NCBI GenBank assembly: GCA_002417965.1
Contig: DIDD01000117.1
Location: 1 to 12,744, forward strand
DNA length: 12,744 bases
Direction: 5' to 3'
Source of the DNA: Veillonellaceae bacterium UBA5809
GTDB taxonomy: Bacteria; Bacillota; Negativicutes; Veillonellales; Dialisteraceae
The position numbers were made by a program, and so were the translations under genes. Positions 1 through 6,545 of this stretch are shown in pieces (position 1 is the stretch's first letter; each line of letters starts with the position of its first letter). The notes beneath the pieces are model-generated. The model ran no database searches, was not told the DNA's origin, and worked only from the letters and a program-made list of their open reading frames with translations.

Positions 1-124
1 GAGTCGGAATCACCGCATGGAGTGTGCATACCGGCTGTATCTTCAGACCAGCCGGATAGGAAGGATGCTGGCACTTCCGCTGTTCATGAATGCAGTCAGA
101 CGATGGAAATCCCAACAGACATAA
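1..124 (+). pseudogene. 3' fragment of a second WecG/TagA glycosyltransferase gene
   Basis: Reading from base 2 on plus gives the last 40 residues of a WecG/TagA/CpsF protein, ending in the same eleven residues (FMNAVRRWKSQ then QT) as the intact minus-strand gene at 298-1044. It differs from it at four residues: Met to Ser, Trp to Cys, Pro to Thr and Val to Ile. The first two and the Pro replace residues usual in the family, so this copy looks degraded or poorly sequenced. It stops with TAA at 122-124, and a psd start follows 16 bases later, just as in the minus-strand copy. Upstream sequence lies outside the window, so whether a full gene exists there is unknown. Confidence 0.75.
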
Positions 125-173
125 GAGTCAGGAGAATAGCATGCTGAAAAAACTATGGTTCGTGCAGGAAGGG
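1..173 (+). repeat. Left arm of a large inverted repeat (tagA end + psd start)
   Basis: Position i pairs with position 422-i: the reverse complement of 249-421 matches 1-173. Within the first 170 positions I count seven mismatches (3, 4, 25, 47, 56, 154, 159), about 96% identity, with an unbroken identical run from 57 to 153. Identity fades after about 170. The arm covers the last 40 or so codons of a WecG/TagA gene, the short spacer after it and the first ten codons of psd. The central 75 bases (174-248) are unique. The window begins inside this arm, so its outer limit cannot be seen. Confidence 0.95.
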
Positions 174-326
174 TATCCATTCATTGCGGCAGCGGCAGCA
201 GTTACATTTATCTTTGCTTGGCAGGGGTGGTGGCACTGGGCGGTTGTTCCTTTCCTGCACGATCCATGGTTTTTTCAGCATGCTATTCTCCTGACTCTTA
301 TGTCTGTTGGGATTTCCATCGTCTGA
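141..326 (+). pseudogene. psd: 5' fragment of phosphatidylserine decarboxylase, fused to inverted sequence
   Basis: The ATG at 141 is preceded by AGGAG (130-134). The reading frame opens with MLKKLWFVQEGYPF and continues into a hydrophobic stretch ending near GWWHWAVVPFL. This is the usual start of the short Psd proteins (basic N-terminus, a PFI motif, then a membrane segment rich in W before the FRDP motif). Psd decarboxylates phosphatidylserine to phosphatidylethanolamine at the inner membrane. From about 250 the sequence is the inverted arm, so the last 25 or so codons to the stop at 326 are not Psd. The catalytic LGST region is absent. The order tagA then psd suggests psd is the next gene of the guaB-tagA operon in the intact chromosome. 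Confidence 0.65.
249..281 (-). pseudogene. psd: First codons of the minus-strand psd, cut at the inversion point
   Basis: Downstream of tagA on minus, AGGAG and an ATG at 281-279 begin MLKKPWIVQE, the same start as the plus copy with Pro for Leu and Ile for Phe. After ten codons homology ends and the frame runs into the reverse of the other arm. This is the expected third gene of the guaB-tagA-psd cluster, broken by the fold-back junction. Confidence 0.6.
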
Positions 327-421
327 CTGCATTCATGAACAGCGGAAGTGCCAGCATCCTTCCTACCCGGCTGGGCTGAAGATACAGCCGGTATGCCCAC
401 TCCATGCGGTGATTCCGCATC
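249..421 (-). repeat. Right arm of the inverted repeat
   Basis: This is the partner of 1-173 and is continuous with the intact minus-strand tagA gene, so it is probably the original chromosomal sequence. Where the copies differ, this arm has the more family-like residues (Trp in the EW-YR motif and Pro before SR in TagA). It breaks off ten codons into psd at about 249-252, where the sequence switches to the opposite-strand copy. Confidence 0.95.
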
Positions 422-1044
422 CAGGCAGGAGCCCGTTTCAGCCTGCCTGCCATTACATCAAAAGCTCCGCCGATTCCCATGGCAACGCAGGGCCCTATTT
501 CAGACGCATGCAGACTGATCCACTTTTCCTGTTTAGGAACCCCCATTCCCACAAACAGAAGACGGCTTCCATTTTCACGGATCTGATCAAGAATGTCTCT
601 TTCTTCTTCTGCGGTAAAATAACCATCATGAATGCCTGCAATGACCAGAGGGCCTTTTGTTTTCTCAAACCGGTCAGCCGCCTCCCGGGCTACACCGGGT
701 GCTCCTCCCAGGAAATAAACAGGCCATTCCCGGGCTGAAGCTTCCTGCAGAAGGTTTCCCATTAAATCAATGCCCGGCACACGTTCAGGAAATGGGCAGT
801 GCAGTTTTTCTCCTGCCCATAAAACACCGGCTCCGTCGGGAACTACCATATCCGCCTGGTTGAGAATACTGCAGAGCATACTGTCTCTTCCTGCTATCAT
901 CAGCATTTCTGCATTGGCGGTCGCAATCATATGAAAGTTTGCATCTTCTGCCATCAGAATACAGTTTCTGACTGCTTCTTCCATGGTCACAGCATGCACA
1001 TGGACATCCATAATATTATGGGAAATCATTTGGAAATCCGTCAT
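298..1044 (-). CDS. WecG/TagA/CpsF family N-acetylmannosaminyltransferase-type glycosyltransferase
   Basis: The family (GT26) transfers a sugar such as ManNAc or a uronic derivative from a UDP donor to undecaprenyl-diphospho-GlcNAc on the inner face of the membrane, an early step in teichoic-acid linkage units or envelope polysaccharides. The 248-residue length is typical. Visible motifs are TANAEML (42-48), PDGAGV (69-74) with the likely catalytic base D70, ERVPGID (87-93), FLGGAPGV (111-118), HDGYF (139-143), GMGVPKQEKW (166-175) and the C-terminal RLKRAPAWMR...EWAYRL membrane-contact segment. The start ATG overlaps the guaB stop as ATGA, so translation is probably coupled; no separate Shine-Dalgarno is obvious. 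The true sugar cannot be told from sequence. In this likely Gram-negative-walled organism it may serve a surface polysaccharide rather than teichoic acid. Its last 40 codons are repeated in inverted form at 1-124. Confidence 0.93.
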   Translation of the reverse strand: MTDFQMISHNIMDVHVHAVTMEEAVRNCILMAEDANFHMIATANAEMLMIAGRDSMLCSILNQADMVVPDGAGVLWAGEKLHCPFPERVPGIDLMGNLLQEASAREWPVYFLGGAPGVAREAADRFEKTKGPLVIAGIHDGYFTAEEERDILDQIRENGSRLLFVGMGVPKQEKWISLHASEIGPCVAMGIGGAFDVMAGRLKRAPAWMRNHRMEWAYRLYLQPSRVGRMLALPLFMNAVRRWKSQQT

Positions 1045-2498
1045 TTTACACTATAGTTGGGCGCTTCTTTAGTAATACTTACATCATGGGGGTGACTTTC
1101 ACGGAGGCCTGCATTTGTAATCTGGATAAATTGTGTGTTGTCAATCATATTTTGAATGGTAGGCGCTCCGCAGTATCCCATGCTGGCCCGAAGTCCTCCA
1201 ATAAGCTGGAAAATAACATCCGATACATGTCCGCGGTAGGGAATACGCCCCTCAATTCCTTCCGGTACCAGTTTCTTGGCATTTTCCTGGAAATAACGGT
1301 CTTTGCTTCCAGCTGACATAGCTCCCAGCGACCCCATTCCCCGATATGATTTATAGCTCCGGCCTTCATAAATGATTGTCTCGCCAGGACTCTCCTCTGT
1401 GCCAGCCAGGAGATTTCCCAGCATGACGCAAGACGCACCCGCGCCTATAGCCTTGGCAATATCGCCCGAGTATTGAATTCCTCCATCTGCAATGATAGGA
1501 ACCCCATATTTTCTGGCTGCTCTGGCACAGTCATAAATAGCCGTGATCTGAGGAACCCCGATTCCTGCAATAATCCGTGTCGTACAGATAGACCCAGGTC
1601 CAATGCCGACTTTAACGGCACTGGCACCAGCCTCAATAAGTGCTTCCGTGGCTTCTCCTGTCGCCACATTTCCCGCAATCAGCTGAAGACCGGGAAAGGC
1701 CTCACGAATTCTCGCAACCGTCTTTAATACCCCTACACTATGTCCGTGTGCCGTGTCAATGACGAGCACATCAGCTTTGGCACTCATCAGCGCTTCTGCC
1801 CGTTCCAGCACATCCGCCGTCACGCCGATCGCTGCGGCAACGATCAGTCTCCCGTTGCCGTCCTTTGCCGAATTTGGGTATTTCCTTGCCTTTTCAATAT
1901 CTTTGATTGTAATAAGCCCCTTCAGATTTCCCTGCTTATCCACCAGAGGCAGTTTCTCAATACGGTGTTCCTGAAGAATTTTTTTGGCCGTTTCAAGAGA
2001 AGTATTTTCGGGCGCTGTCACCAAGCCTTCCTTGGTCATAATAGCAGAAATCGGCTTAGACAAATCCGTTTCAAATCTCATATCCCTATTAGTGATGATA
2101 CCTACAAGTTTTCCATCCACCGTGATGGGAACCCCCGAAATCTTATAGCGGGACATCAGATCATCTGCATCGGACAGTGTACTTTCAGGAGATAAATATA
2201 TCGGATCTACAATGACACCGTGCTCCGACCGCTTTACTTTGTCAACTTCCCGGCACTGTTCCTCAATGCTCATGTTTTTGTGGATAACACCGATACCGCC
2301 CTCCCTGGCAATGGCAATCGCCATTCCAGATTCTGTCACTGTATCCATACCGGCACTCATAACCGGTATATTCAGACAGATATCCTTCGTAAGATGAGTG
2401 GTTACGTCAACTTCGCGGGGAAGCACTTCAGATCTTGCCGGGACCAGTAATACGTCATCAAATGTCAAACCTTGTTTACCAAATTTATCAGCTCTCAT
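1041..2498 (-). CDS. guaB: Inosine-5'-monophosphate dehydrogenase
   Basis: IMPDH oxidises IMP to XMP with NAD+, the committed step to guanine nucleotides, in the cytosol. The protein has 485 residues (family about 485-490). It opens with LTFDDVLLVPARS (11-23). Tandem CBS domains lie at about 96-205 (SGVPITVDGKLVGIITNRD, then EKLPLVDKQGNLKGLIT). The barrel carries the active-site loop GPGSICTT with nucleophile C305, the phosphate-binding ADGGI (337-341) and the flap GSKDRYFQ with the R401-Y402 pair, all at standard numbering. A good Shine-Dalgarno GGAGGG (2504-2509) lies five bases before ATG. It is first in a minus-strand operon with tagA (4-base overlap) and, by inference, psd. Pairing with an envelope glycosyltransferase is not functionally obvious. 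No key residue is missing. Confidence 0.98.
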   Translation of the reverse strand: MRADKFGKQGLTFDDVLLVPARSEVLPREVDVTTHLTKDICLNIPVMSAGMDTVTESGMAIAIAREGGIGVIHKNMSIEEQCREVDKVKRSEHGVIVDPIYLSPESTLSDADDLMSRYKISGVPITVDGKLVGIITNRDMRFETDLSKPISAIMTKEGLVTAPENTSLETAKKILQEHRIEKLPLVDKQGNLKGLITIKDIEKARKYPNSAKDGNGRLIVAAAIGVTADVLERAEALMSAKADVLVIDTAHGHSVGVLKTVARIREAFPGLQLIAGNVATGEATEALIEAGASAVKVGIGPGSICTTRIIAGIGVPQITAIYDCARAARKYGVPIIADGGIQYSGDIAKAIGAGASCVMLGNLLAGTEESPGETIIYEGRSYKSYRGMGSLGAMSAGSKDRYFQENAKKLVPEGIEGRIPYRGHVSDVIFQLIGGLRASMGYCGAPTIQNMIDNTQFIQITNAGLRESHPHDVSITKEAPNYSVK

Positions 2499-2572
2499 CG
2501 TATCCCTCCATTATGCTGGGAAAACCGGCCGTACCTTTCGGCCCATCCATTTATCACCTTATAATTTATTTT

Positions 2573-2601
2573 ATTGTAATCCAAAAAACCGGTCCTAGCA
2601 A
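2573..2601 (-). promoter_or_regulatory. Likely sigma-70-type promoter of guaB
   Basis: On minus, -35 TTGCTA (2596-2601), a 17-base spacer and -10 TACAAT (2573-2578) give 4/6 and 5/6 matches at ideal spacing. Predicted start is near 2566, giving a leader of about 68 bases. That leader contains a small hairpin (stem 2527-2531 with 2539-2543, loop of seven) upstream of the Shine-Dalgarno. Confidence 0.6.
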
Positions 2602-2677
2602 CCGCACGCCGGATCTCCCTCCCCTTAATCCGGGGCTCCGTACTGAACAGACCGGCAGCGGTGCCCTTTGCCTGTCC
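2583..2677 (-). ncRNA. Candidate GC-rich structured leader or small RNA upstream of guaB
   Basis: Between AT-rich flanks, this 95-base GC-rich block holds several complementary pairs. CCGGAT/ATCCGG (2628-2633 with 2609-2614) makes a 6-bp stem. CCGGTC (2650-2655 on plus reads GACCGG) can pair with the GACCGG at 2589-2594 that lies directly before six T's on minus (2588-2583). That arrangement resembles an intrinsic terminator closed by a long-range stem. A weak promoter (TTGATT 2708-2713, 19-base spacer, TATTAT 2683-2688) lies just upstream. I do not recognise a known riboswitch class. It may instead be simple intergenic sequence overlapping the guaB promoter. Confidence 0.25.
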
Positions 2678-2733
2678 TGATGATAATATGACTATTCTAC
2701 ACGATATAATCAAAAAAATACATCATATTATTA

Positions 2734-4770
2734 TTAATGGTATAAGATCTCGAAAAAAGTACGACCAAATCTCCGATGCAGTTCATCCGTAAAATCATAT
2801 CCTTTTTTTAAGCATAGCGAAGCAGCTTTTCTGGCTTGTTCTAATATAGGGAGATCTCTGATAATATCCGCTACTTTAAGATCCGGAAGCCCATGCTGGT
2901 GATATCCAAAAAACTCACCTGACCCCCGAAGCATCAGATCCTTTTCTGCCAAAAGAAATCCGTCATGGATCTGTGTCATCAAGGACATACGGAGAAGGGC
3001 ACTCTCATTTTTCGAATCCGTATATAAAATACAGTAAGATTGGGAACTGCCCCTTCCGACACGTCCACGGAGCTGATGCAGTTGGGAGAGACCGAACCGG
3101 TCTGCCCCATGTACAAACATAACCGTCGCTTTCGGTACATTAATTCCCACTTCGATTACACTGGTCGCCACCAGAAGCTGTATCTTTCCCAACCGGAACT
3201 TTTCCATAACCTCTGCTTTTTCCTGTCCTTTCATGCGTCCGTGGACAAGCCCGCAGGAATACCCCGGAAAAACAGATGTACGCAGATATTCATATTCCGT
3301 GACCGCGGCCTGAAGATCCTGCTTCTCACTTTTCTCAACCAGCGGGCATACAACATATATCTGATGTGACTGATCCATTTCTTTTTTCATAAACCGGTAT
3401 ACCCGCGGCAGCATATCCTTTCTCACCGCATAAGTCTGGACCGGCTTTCTCCCTGCCGGAAGATTTCGGATCATAGATACATCCAGATCTCCATAAACAG
3501 ACAGCGCCATCGTGCGGGGTATAGGCGTCGCCGTCATGACAAGAACATGGGGAAACTGTCCTTTCGTTTCCAGCGCCATACGCTGCCTCACGCCAAAACG
3601 GTGCTGTTCATCAGTAATAACCAGCCCCAATGTGCGGAATACAACATTCTCTTCCAGTAATGCATGAGTGCCTATAAGAACCTGTATGCGTCCCTGCCGA
3701 AGCTGTTCCAGAATATGTTCCCTTTCGGAATTTTTTGTACGTCCTGTCAAAAGCGCCGATGATATATGAAGTCCTGAAAAAAGATTCTGCAATGTTTTTT
3801 GGTGCTGCTCCGCCAGCACCTCAGTGGGAACCATAAGAGCCCCCTGATATCCATTTTCCACAATTTTTGCCAATGCCAAGGCCGCCACTGCTGTTTTCCC
3901 GCTTCCTACATCTCCTTGAATCAGCCTCTGCATGGGACGCAGGCCTTCCATATCGCTTTCAATGTCTAAAAAGGCCTGTTTCTGACCTTCTGTCATAATA
4001 AACGGAAGACGGCGGATGACCCCGTTTACAAGTTCTCCCGACGGTGCGCACTTGATTCCCGCTTTCCCCGACTCTCGTCTGCGCCGCAGTGTCAGGACAC
4101 CGGCCTGGAGAAAGAACAATTCTTCAAATGCCAAACGGTATCTCGCCTGCTTCTGCATTTCTTCGGACTGCGGCTGATGCATATTCCGCACTGCTTCATT
4201 TCTGTCCATAAGTTTCCACTGGGAAACGACCGGCGCCGGAATATTTTCTTTAATGTCTCCCATCTGCTCCAGTGCATTTTGGATAAGTTTTCTCATCTGT
4301 CCCATACGGATTCCCTCCGTTAAGGGATATAAAGGACGCCATCCCTGCACATCTTTCAAATGGTCCGGTGAGACTGTTTCTGTTTCCGGTCCGTTCATCT
4401 GCCACTTTCCATAGGTATATTCCACTTTGCCATAAGCTGCTATATGCATACCTGTAAAAAACTCATTTTTCTTCCACTTTTGATTAAAAAAAATCAGATT
4501 GACTGCTCCCATTCCGTCACTGACAACCACCGTCAGCAGCGAAAGTCCCGGCCGGGGAAAAAATTCCTTGATATCAACAATTTTTCCATAAACCATCTGA
4601 TTTTCCCCGATTGAAAGTTCATCCATACGAACCGGATGAATCCAGTCCTGATATTCCCTCGGAAAGAAAAAGAGTAAGTCCCCCACAGTTTCTATGTGCA
4701 GACCATGAAGTTTTTCCTCGATCTTTTTTCCCACACCTCTGACCGTTGAAACCGAATCGGATAAATTCAT
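2734..4770 (-). CDS. recG: ATP-dependent DNA helicase RecG
   Basis: RecG remodels stalled replication forks and Holliday junctions by double-strand DNA translocation. The 678 residues match the usual 670-690. The N-terminal wedge/OB domain covers about 55-130. The SF2 helicase core follows: Walker A GDVGSGKT (286-293), PTEVLAEQH (315-323), DEQHRFG (387-393), TATPIPRT (413-420), ATSVIEVGINVP (535-546) and QLRGRVGRG (566-574). The C-terminal LRGSGEFFGYHQHG (614-627) is the RecG hairpin segment. ATG 4770 is supported by AGGAG (4775-4779 region) at proper distance. It is divergent from rpmB with a 146-base gap. No clear intrinsic terminator follows before the guaB leader, so some read-through into guaB is possible. 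All motifs are intact. Confidence 0.98.
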   Translation of the reverse strand: MNLSDSVSTVRGVGKKIEEKLHGLHIETVGDLLFFFPREYQDWIHPVRMDELSIGENQMVYGKIVDIKEFFPRPGLSLLTVVVSDGMGAVNLIFFNQKWKKNEFFTGMHIAAYGKVEYTYGKWQMNGPETETVSPDHLKDVQGWRPLYPLTEGIRMGQMRKLIQNALEQMGDIKENIPAPVVSQWKLMDRNEAVRNMHQPQSEEMQKQARYRLAFEELFFLQAGVLTLRRRRESGKAGIKCAPSGELVNGVIRRLPFIMTEGQKQAFLDIESDMEGLRPMQRLIQGDVGSGKTAVAALALAKIVENGYQGALMVPTEVLAEQHQKTLQNLFSGLHISSALLTGRTKNSEREHILEQLRQGRIQVLIGTHALLEENVVFRTLGLVITDEQHRFGVRQRMALETKGQFPHVLVMTATPIPRTMALSVYGDLDVSMIRNLPAGRKPVQTYAVRKDMLPRVYRFMKKEMDQSHQIYVVCPLVEKSEKQDLQAAVTEYEYLRTSVFPGYSCGLVHGRMKGQEKAEVMEKFRLGKIQLLVATSVIEVGINVPKATVMFVHGADRFGLSQLHQLRGRVGRGSSQSYCILYTDSKNESALLRMSLMTQIHDGFLLAEKDLMLRGSGEFFGYHQHGLPDLKVADIIRDLPILEQARKAASLCLKKGYDFTDELHRRFGRTFFEILYH

Positions 4771-4847
4771 AGCATCTCCTCAAAAATACAAATCGTGTCC
4801 TTCAAGATACATAATTGGCAAAAGATTTCTGAACCAGAATAAAATGC

Positions 4848-4876
4848 TTGCTCTGCGAAATGATTTATGTTACATT
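4848..4876 (+). promoter_or_regulatory. Likely rpmB promoter with extended -10
   Basis: TTGCTC (4848-4853), a 17-base spacer and TACATT (4871-4876), with TG at 4868-4869 forming a TGn extended -10. The weak -35 is offset by the extended -10 and correct spacing. Predicted start is near 4883, about 34 bases before the rpmB ATG. Confidence 0.5.
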
Positions 4877-4916
4877 ATATATGTTGCAGTCGCGGAAGCG
4901 CAAGGAGGTGTGGAAC

Positions 4917-5108
4917 ATGGCTAATTATTGCGAAATCTGCGGAAAGAAACCGGTAACAGGGATGAATGTATCTCATTCTCATCTCAAAACCAAACGGACC
5001 TGGAAACCGAATATTCAGAGAGTCCGTGCATTGGTGGACGGAAAAGTAACGAGACTGAATGTCTGCACCCGCTGCCTTCGTTCGGGAAAAGTTAACAGGG
5101 ATATCTGA
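4917..5108 (+). CDS. rpmB: 50S ribosomal protein L28, zinc-binding (C+) form
   Basis: L28 is a small basic protein of the large ribosomal subunit, near the E site. The 63-residue product starts MANYCEICGKKP and carries the L28 signature NVSHSHLKTKRTW (17-29), RVRALVDG (35-42) and LNVCTRC (48-53). Cysteines C5, C8, C50 and C53 form a CxxC...CxxC zinc ribbon, so this is the zinc-dependent paralogue type. I chose ATG 4917 over the upstream in-frame ATG at 4848 because a strong AAGGAGGTG (4902-4910) precedes it and L28 proteins begin at this residue. It is monocistronic: its own promoter upstream and a strong terminator 32 bases after the stop. Confidence 0.97.
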   Translation: MANYCEICGKKPVTGMNVSHSHLKTKRTWKPNIQRVRALVDGKVTRLNVCTRCLRSGKVNRDI

Positions 5109-5139
5109 TGCATGGCAGTATTTCATGGATTGGAAAAAG

Positions 5140-5170
5140 AAAGGCCGGAACGTGAACCGGTCTTTTTTTT
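5140..5170. terminator. Bidirectional intrinsic terminator between rpmB and the 5169-5720 gene
   Basis: A nine-base stem (5140-5148 with 5157-5165, one G-T pair) with an eight-base loop is followed on plus by a run of T's to 5170. On minus the same stem is followed by TTTCTTTTTCC, so it can also end the convergent gene whose stop lies at 5169. Confidence 0.88.
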
Positions 5171-5720
5171 ATATTTTTTCATGAGTCAGCCTAATCCGCT
5201 CCCTCCCTGTGGAAATCAGAGATTTTGTTTTTCCGCCCCAGTCAAAAGGATCAATTATCCCGTCTGCGTTTTCTTTTTGAAATTTCCATGCAAGCGCGCC
5301 CTCATCAGAATCCAAGGCATGAATCAGGAGCATACGGTTCTGCAGTGTGATGCAGATTCCCGTATCACAGAGAATATCCCATTTCTTGTCCTCATAACTC
5401 CATACAGCCCGGTCTCTCACAATTTCCACAGCAGTAATAATATTTCCCACAGGAACAGTCCTGCATTCTTCTATAGCTCTTCCCGCTTCTTCCGCGGAAA
5501 GGCATGGGTAATCCCGGCCGTCCTCCTTCAAAGGCTGTTCATATTGAAGATTTTTGATCCTTATACGGTGATGTGATGTAACCAGATCAATCACTGCCAC
5601 ACTGCCGACCAGTTCATCAATGCCAAGACTTTCCAGTTTCTCTCCCTGAATGGCTTCCAGTGCTTTCTGCGCAGGACTGCCCATCATAATATGAATATGC
5701 CGAACATGCTGTCCGTTCAT
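5169..5720 (-). CDS. Protein of unknown function, 183 residues
   Basis: I do not recognise a family. The protein is soluble and mixed alpha/beta by inspection: no signal peptide, membrane helix or low-complexity region. The N-terminus is rich in His and Met (RHIHIMMG). The central part alternates hydrophobic and charged residues (VAVIDLVTSHHRIRIKNL, about 41-58), followed by an acidic helix (AEEAGRAIEECR). An IDPFDWGGK motif lies near the C-terminus. The ATG at 5720 has only a G-rich GGGGG about eight bases upstream; a later Met (12 or 13) is possible. It stands alone between its own promoter (perfect TATAAT) and a shared terminator, so it is probably a single-gene transcript. Composition matches its neighbours, so there is no sign of recent transfer. 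Confidence 0.75.
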   Translation of the reverse strand: MNGQHVRHIHIMMGSPAQKALEAIQGEKLESLGIDELVGSVAVIDLVTSHHRIRIKNLQYEQPLKEDGRDYPCLSAEEAGRAIEECRTVPVGNIITAVEIVRDRAVWSYEDKKWDILCDTGICITLQNRMLLIHALDSDEGALAWKFQKENADGIIDPFDWGGKTKSLISTGRERIRLTHEKI

Positions 5721-5776
5721 ATCTATAAGCCCCCGTTCGTCGAAATCGGCTTTTTATATACTCCGGTATTTTTTCT

Positions 5777-5806
5777 ATTATACGACTTATGAAGGAGTTC
5801 TGTATA
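5777..5806 (-). promoter_or_regulatory. Promoter of the unknown 5169-5720 gene
   Basis: On minus, -35 TATACA (5801-5806, 4/6), an 18-base spacer and a perfect -10 TATAAT (5777-5782). The start would be near 5770, giving a leader of about 50 bases. Confidence 0.6.
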
Positions 5807-5842
5807 CTTTATTCCCCAGGCAAATCTTTTTCTGTAAAATTG

Positions 5843-5899
5843 AAAGAGCATTTCCCAGACAGTTCTCTTCTACCGGACTGTCTGGGAAATGCTCTTTTT
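5843..5899 (-). terminator. Strong hairpin terminator ending the thioesterase-murI-cofE-like operon
   Basis: A perfect 21-base stem (5843-5863 with 5877-5897) has a 13-base loop. Its upstream side on minus begins within the stop codon of the CofE-like gene (TAA at 5900-5898). On minus it is followed by CTTTCAATTTT-type sequence; on plus by five T's. No plus-strand gene lies just upstream, so the minus-strand operon is the natural client. Confidence 0.85.
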
Positions 5900-6542
5900 A
5901 CAATGCATCTTTAAAATTTTTAATAATTACAATTGGAGTTTTCTGGCTGGCGTTCCCAAAAGGATTATCAATAAGTATAGATGCAATCTTTTGGGGATCC
6001 AGACCTTGGCTGTGGCCCAGGACCGCTGCTCTCTTCAAGTCGTTTACATCAGCAATGACAGCGCCGTAAGCACCGGTTGCCTCCTTAATCTCCTGGCACA
6101 CTTTATCAGCATCGGCCGGTCCGTAAACAATACTTTTATCAAAAGGCGGCATTGTCCCCGTCACATCATCGATAAGAGATGCCTGTCTGCACCGCGCATA
6201 GAATATTCCTCTTTTCCCCACCAATTTCCCCAGGGCTCCCAGAATAAAAGAAAACATCATATTCCAGCGGCCTTCTTCCAGCATAGCCGCCTGCATTCCG
6301 TACAGACTGGCCATGGAGCCCGCCGGCGGGACAAAACGGTTCATCACTCTCGCCTGCCAGCATACATTCAGTTCTTCCGGCCGTGTATAGCGTCCCTGTG
6401 TAATGGCTACCACAGATTCTGCCGAACAGATAATGTCCCTGTCTGTAATGTCTTTTCCTGCATATTCACGGATGGCATCTACAATATGGTCTTTTTTTGT
6501 CAATATCCGGGTATGTACCGGGATCAGTTGTAATTCCGCCAT
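5898..6542 (-). CDS. CofE-like (coenzyme F420-0:L-glutamate ligase family) protein
   Basis: The 214 residues resemble the short bacterial branch of the F420_ligase/CofE family, which in F420 producers adds glutamate to F420-0 with GTP. Family-like segments are IPVHTRILTKKDHIVDAI (7-24), the strand DIICSAESVVAITQGR (36-51), a Gly-rich helix region LGALGKLVGKRG, and VIADVNDL followed by ILIDNPFGN near the C-terminus. CofE of archaea has an AqKivSkaEG type motif; here it is AESVVAITQG, so the active site differs and the substrate is unlikely to be F420. Nothing else in the window points to F420 synthesis. GGAGG (6554-6558), inside the previous gene, supports ATG 6542. It is last in an operon with murI and a membrane-anchored protein. 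The family assignment is from recollection of motifs and is moderately sure; the reaction is unknown. Confidence 0.72.
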   Translation of the reverse strand: MAELQLIPVHTRILTKKDHIVDAIREYAGKDITDRDIICSAESVVAITQGRYTRPEELNVCWQARVMNRFVPPAGSMASLYGMQAAMLEEGRWNMMFSFILGALGKLVGKRGIFYARCRQASLIDDVTGTMPPFDKSIVYGPADADKVCQEIKEATGAYGAVIADVNDLKRAAVLGHSQGLDPQKIASILIDNPFGNASQKTPIVIIKNFKDAL

Positions 6543-6545
6543 AAT

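Noticed and set aside
1740..2195. 151-codon plus-strand open frame
   Set aside because: Lies wholly opposite guaB, whose CBS and barrel motifs are unmistakable; low-quality composition and no ribosome site.
2602..2680. tRNA gene or SRP RNA in the guaB gap
   Set aside because: No T-loop, anticodon arm or CCA-like acceptor pairing, and no conserved SRP loop was found on either strand.
4848..4916. Upstream 23-codon extension of rpmB
   Set aside because: It contains the predicted -10 region and the strong Shine-Dalgarno, and L28 begins at MANYC.
5889..6533. 214-codon plus-strand open frame
   Set aside because: It is the exact antisense of the CofE-like gene, has no Shine-Dalgarno, and its product is rich in Cys, His and Arg with no motif; the minus frame shows clear family motifs.
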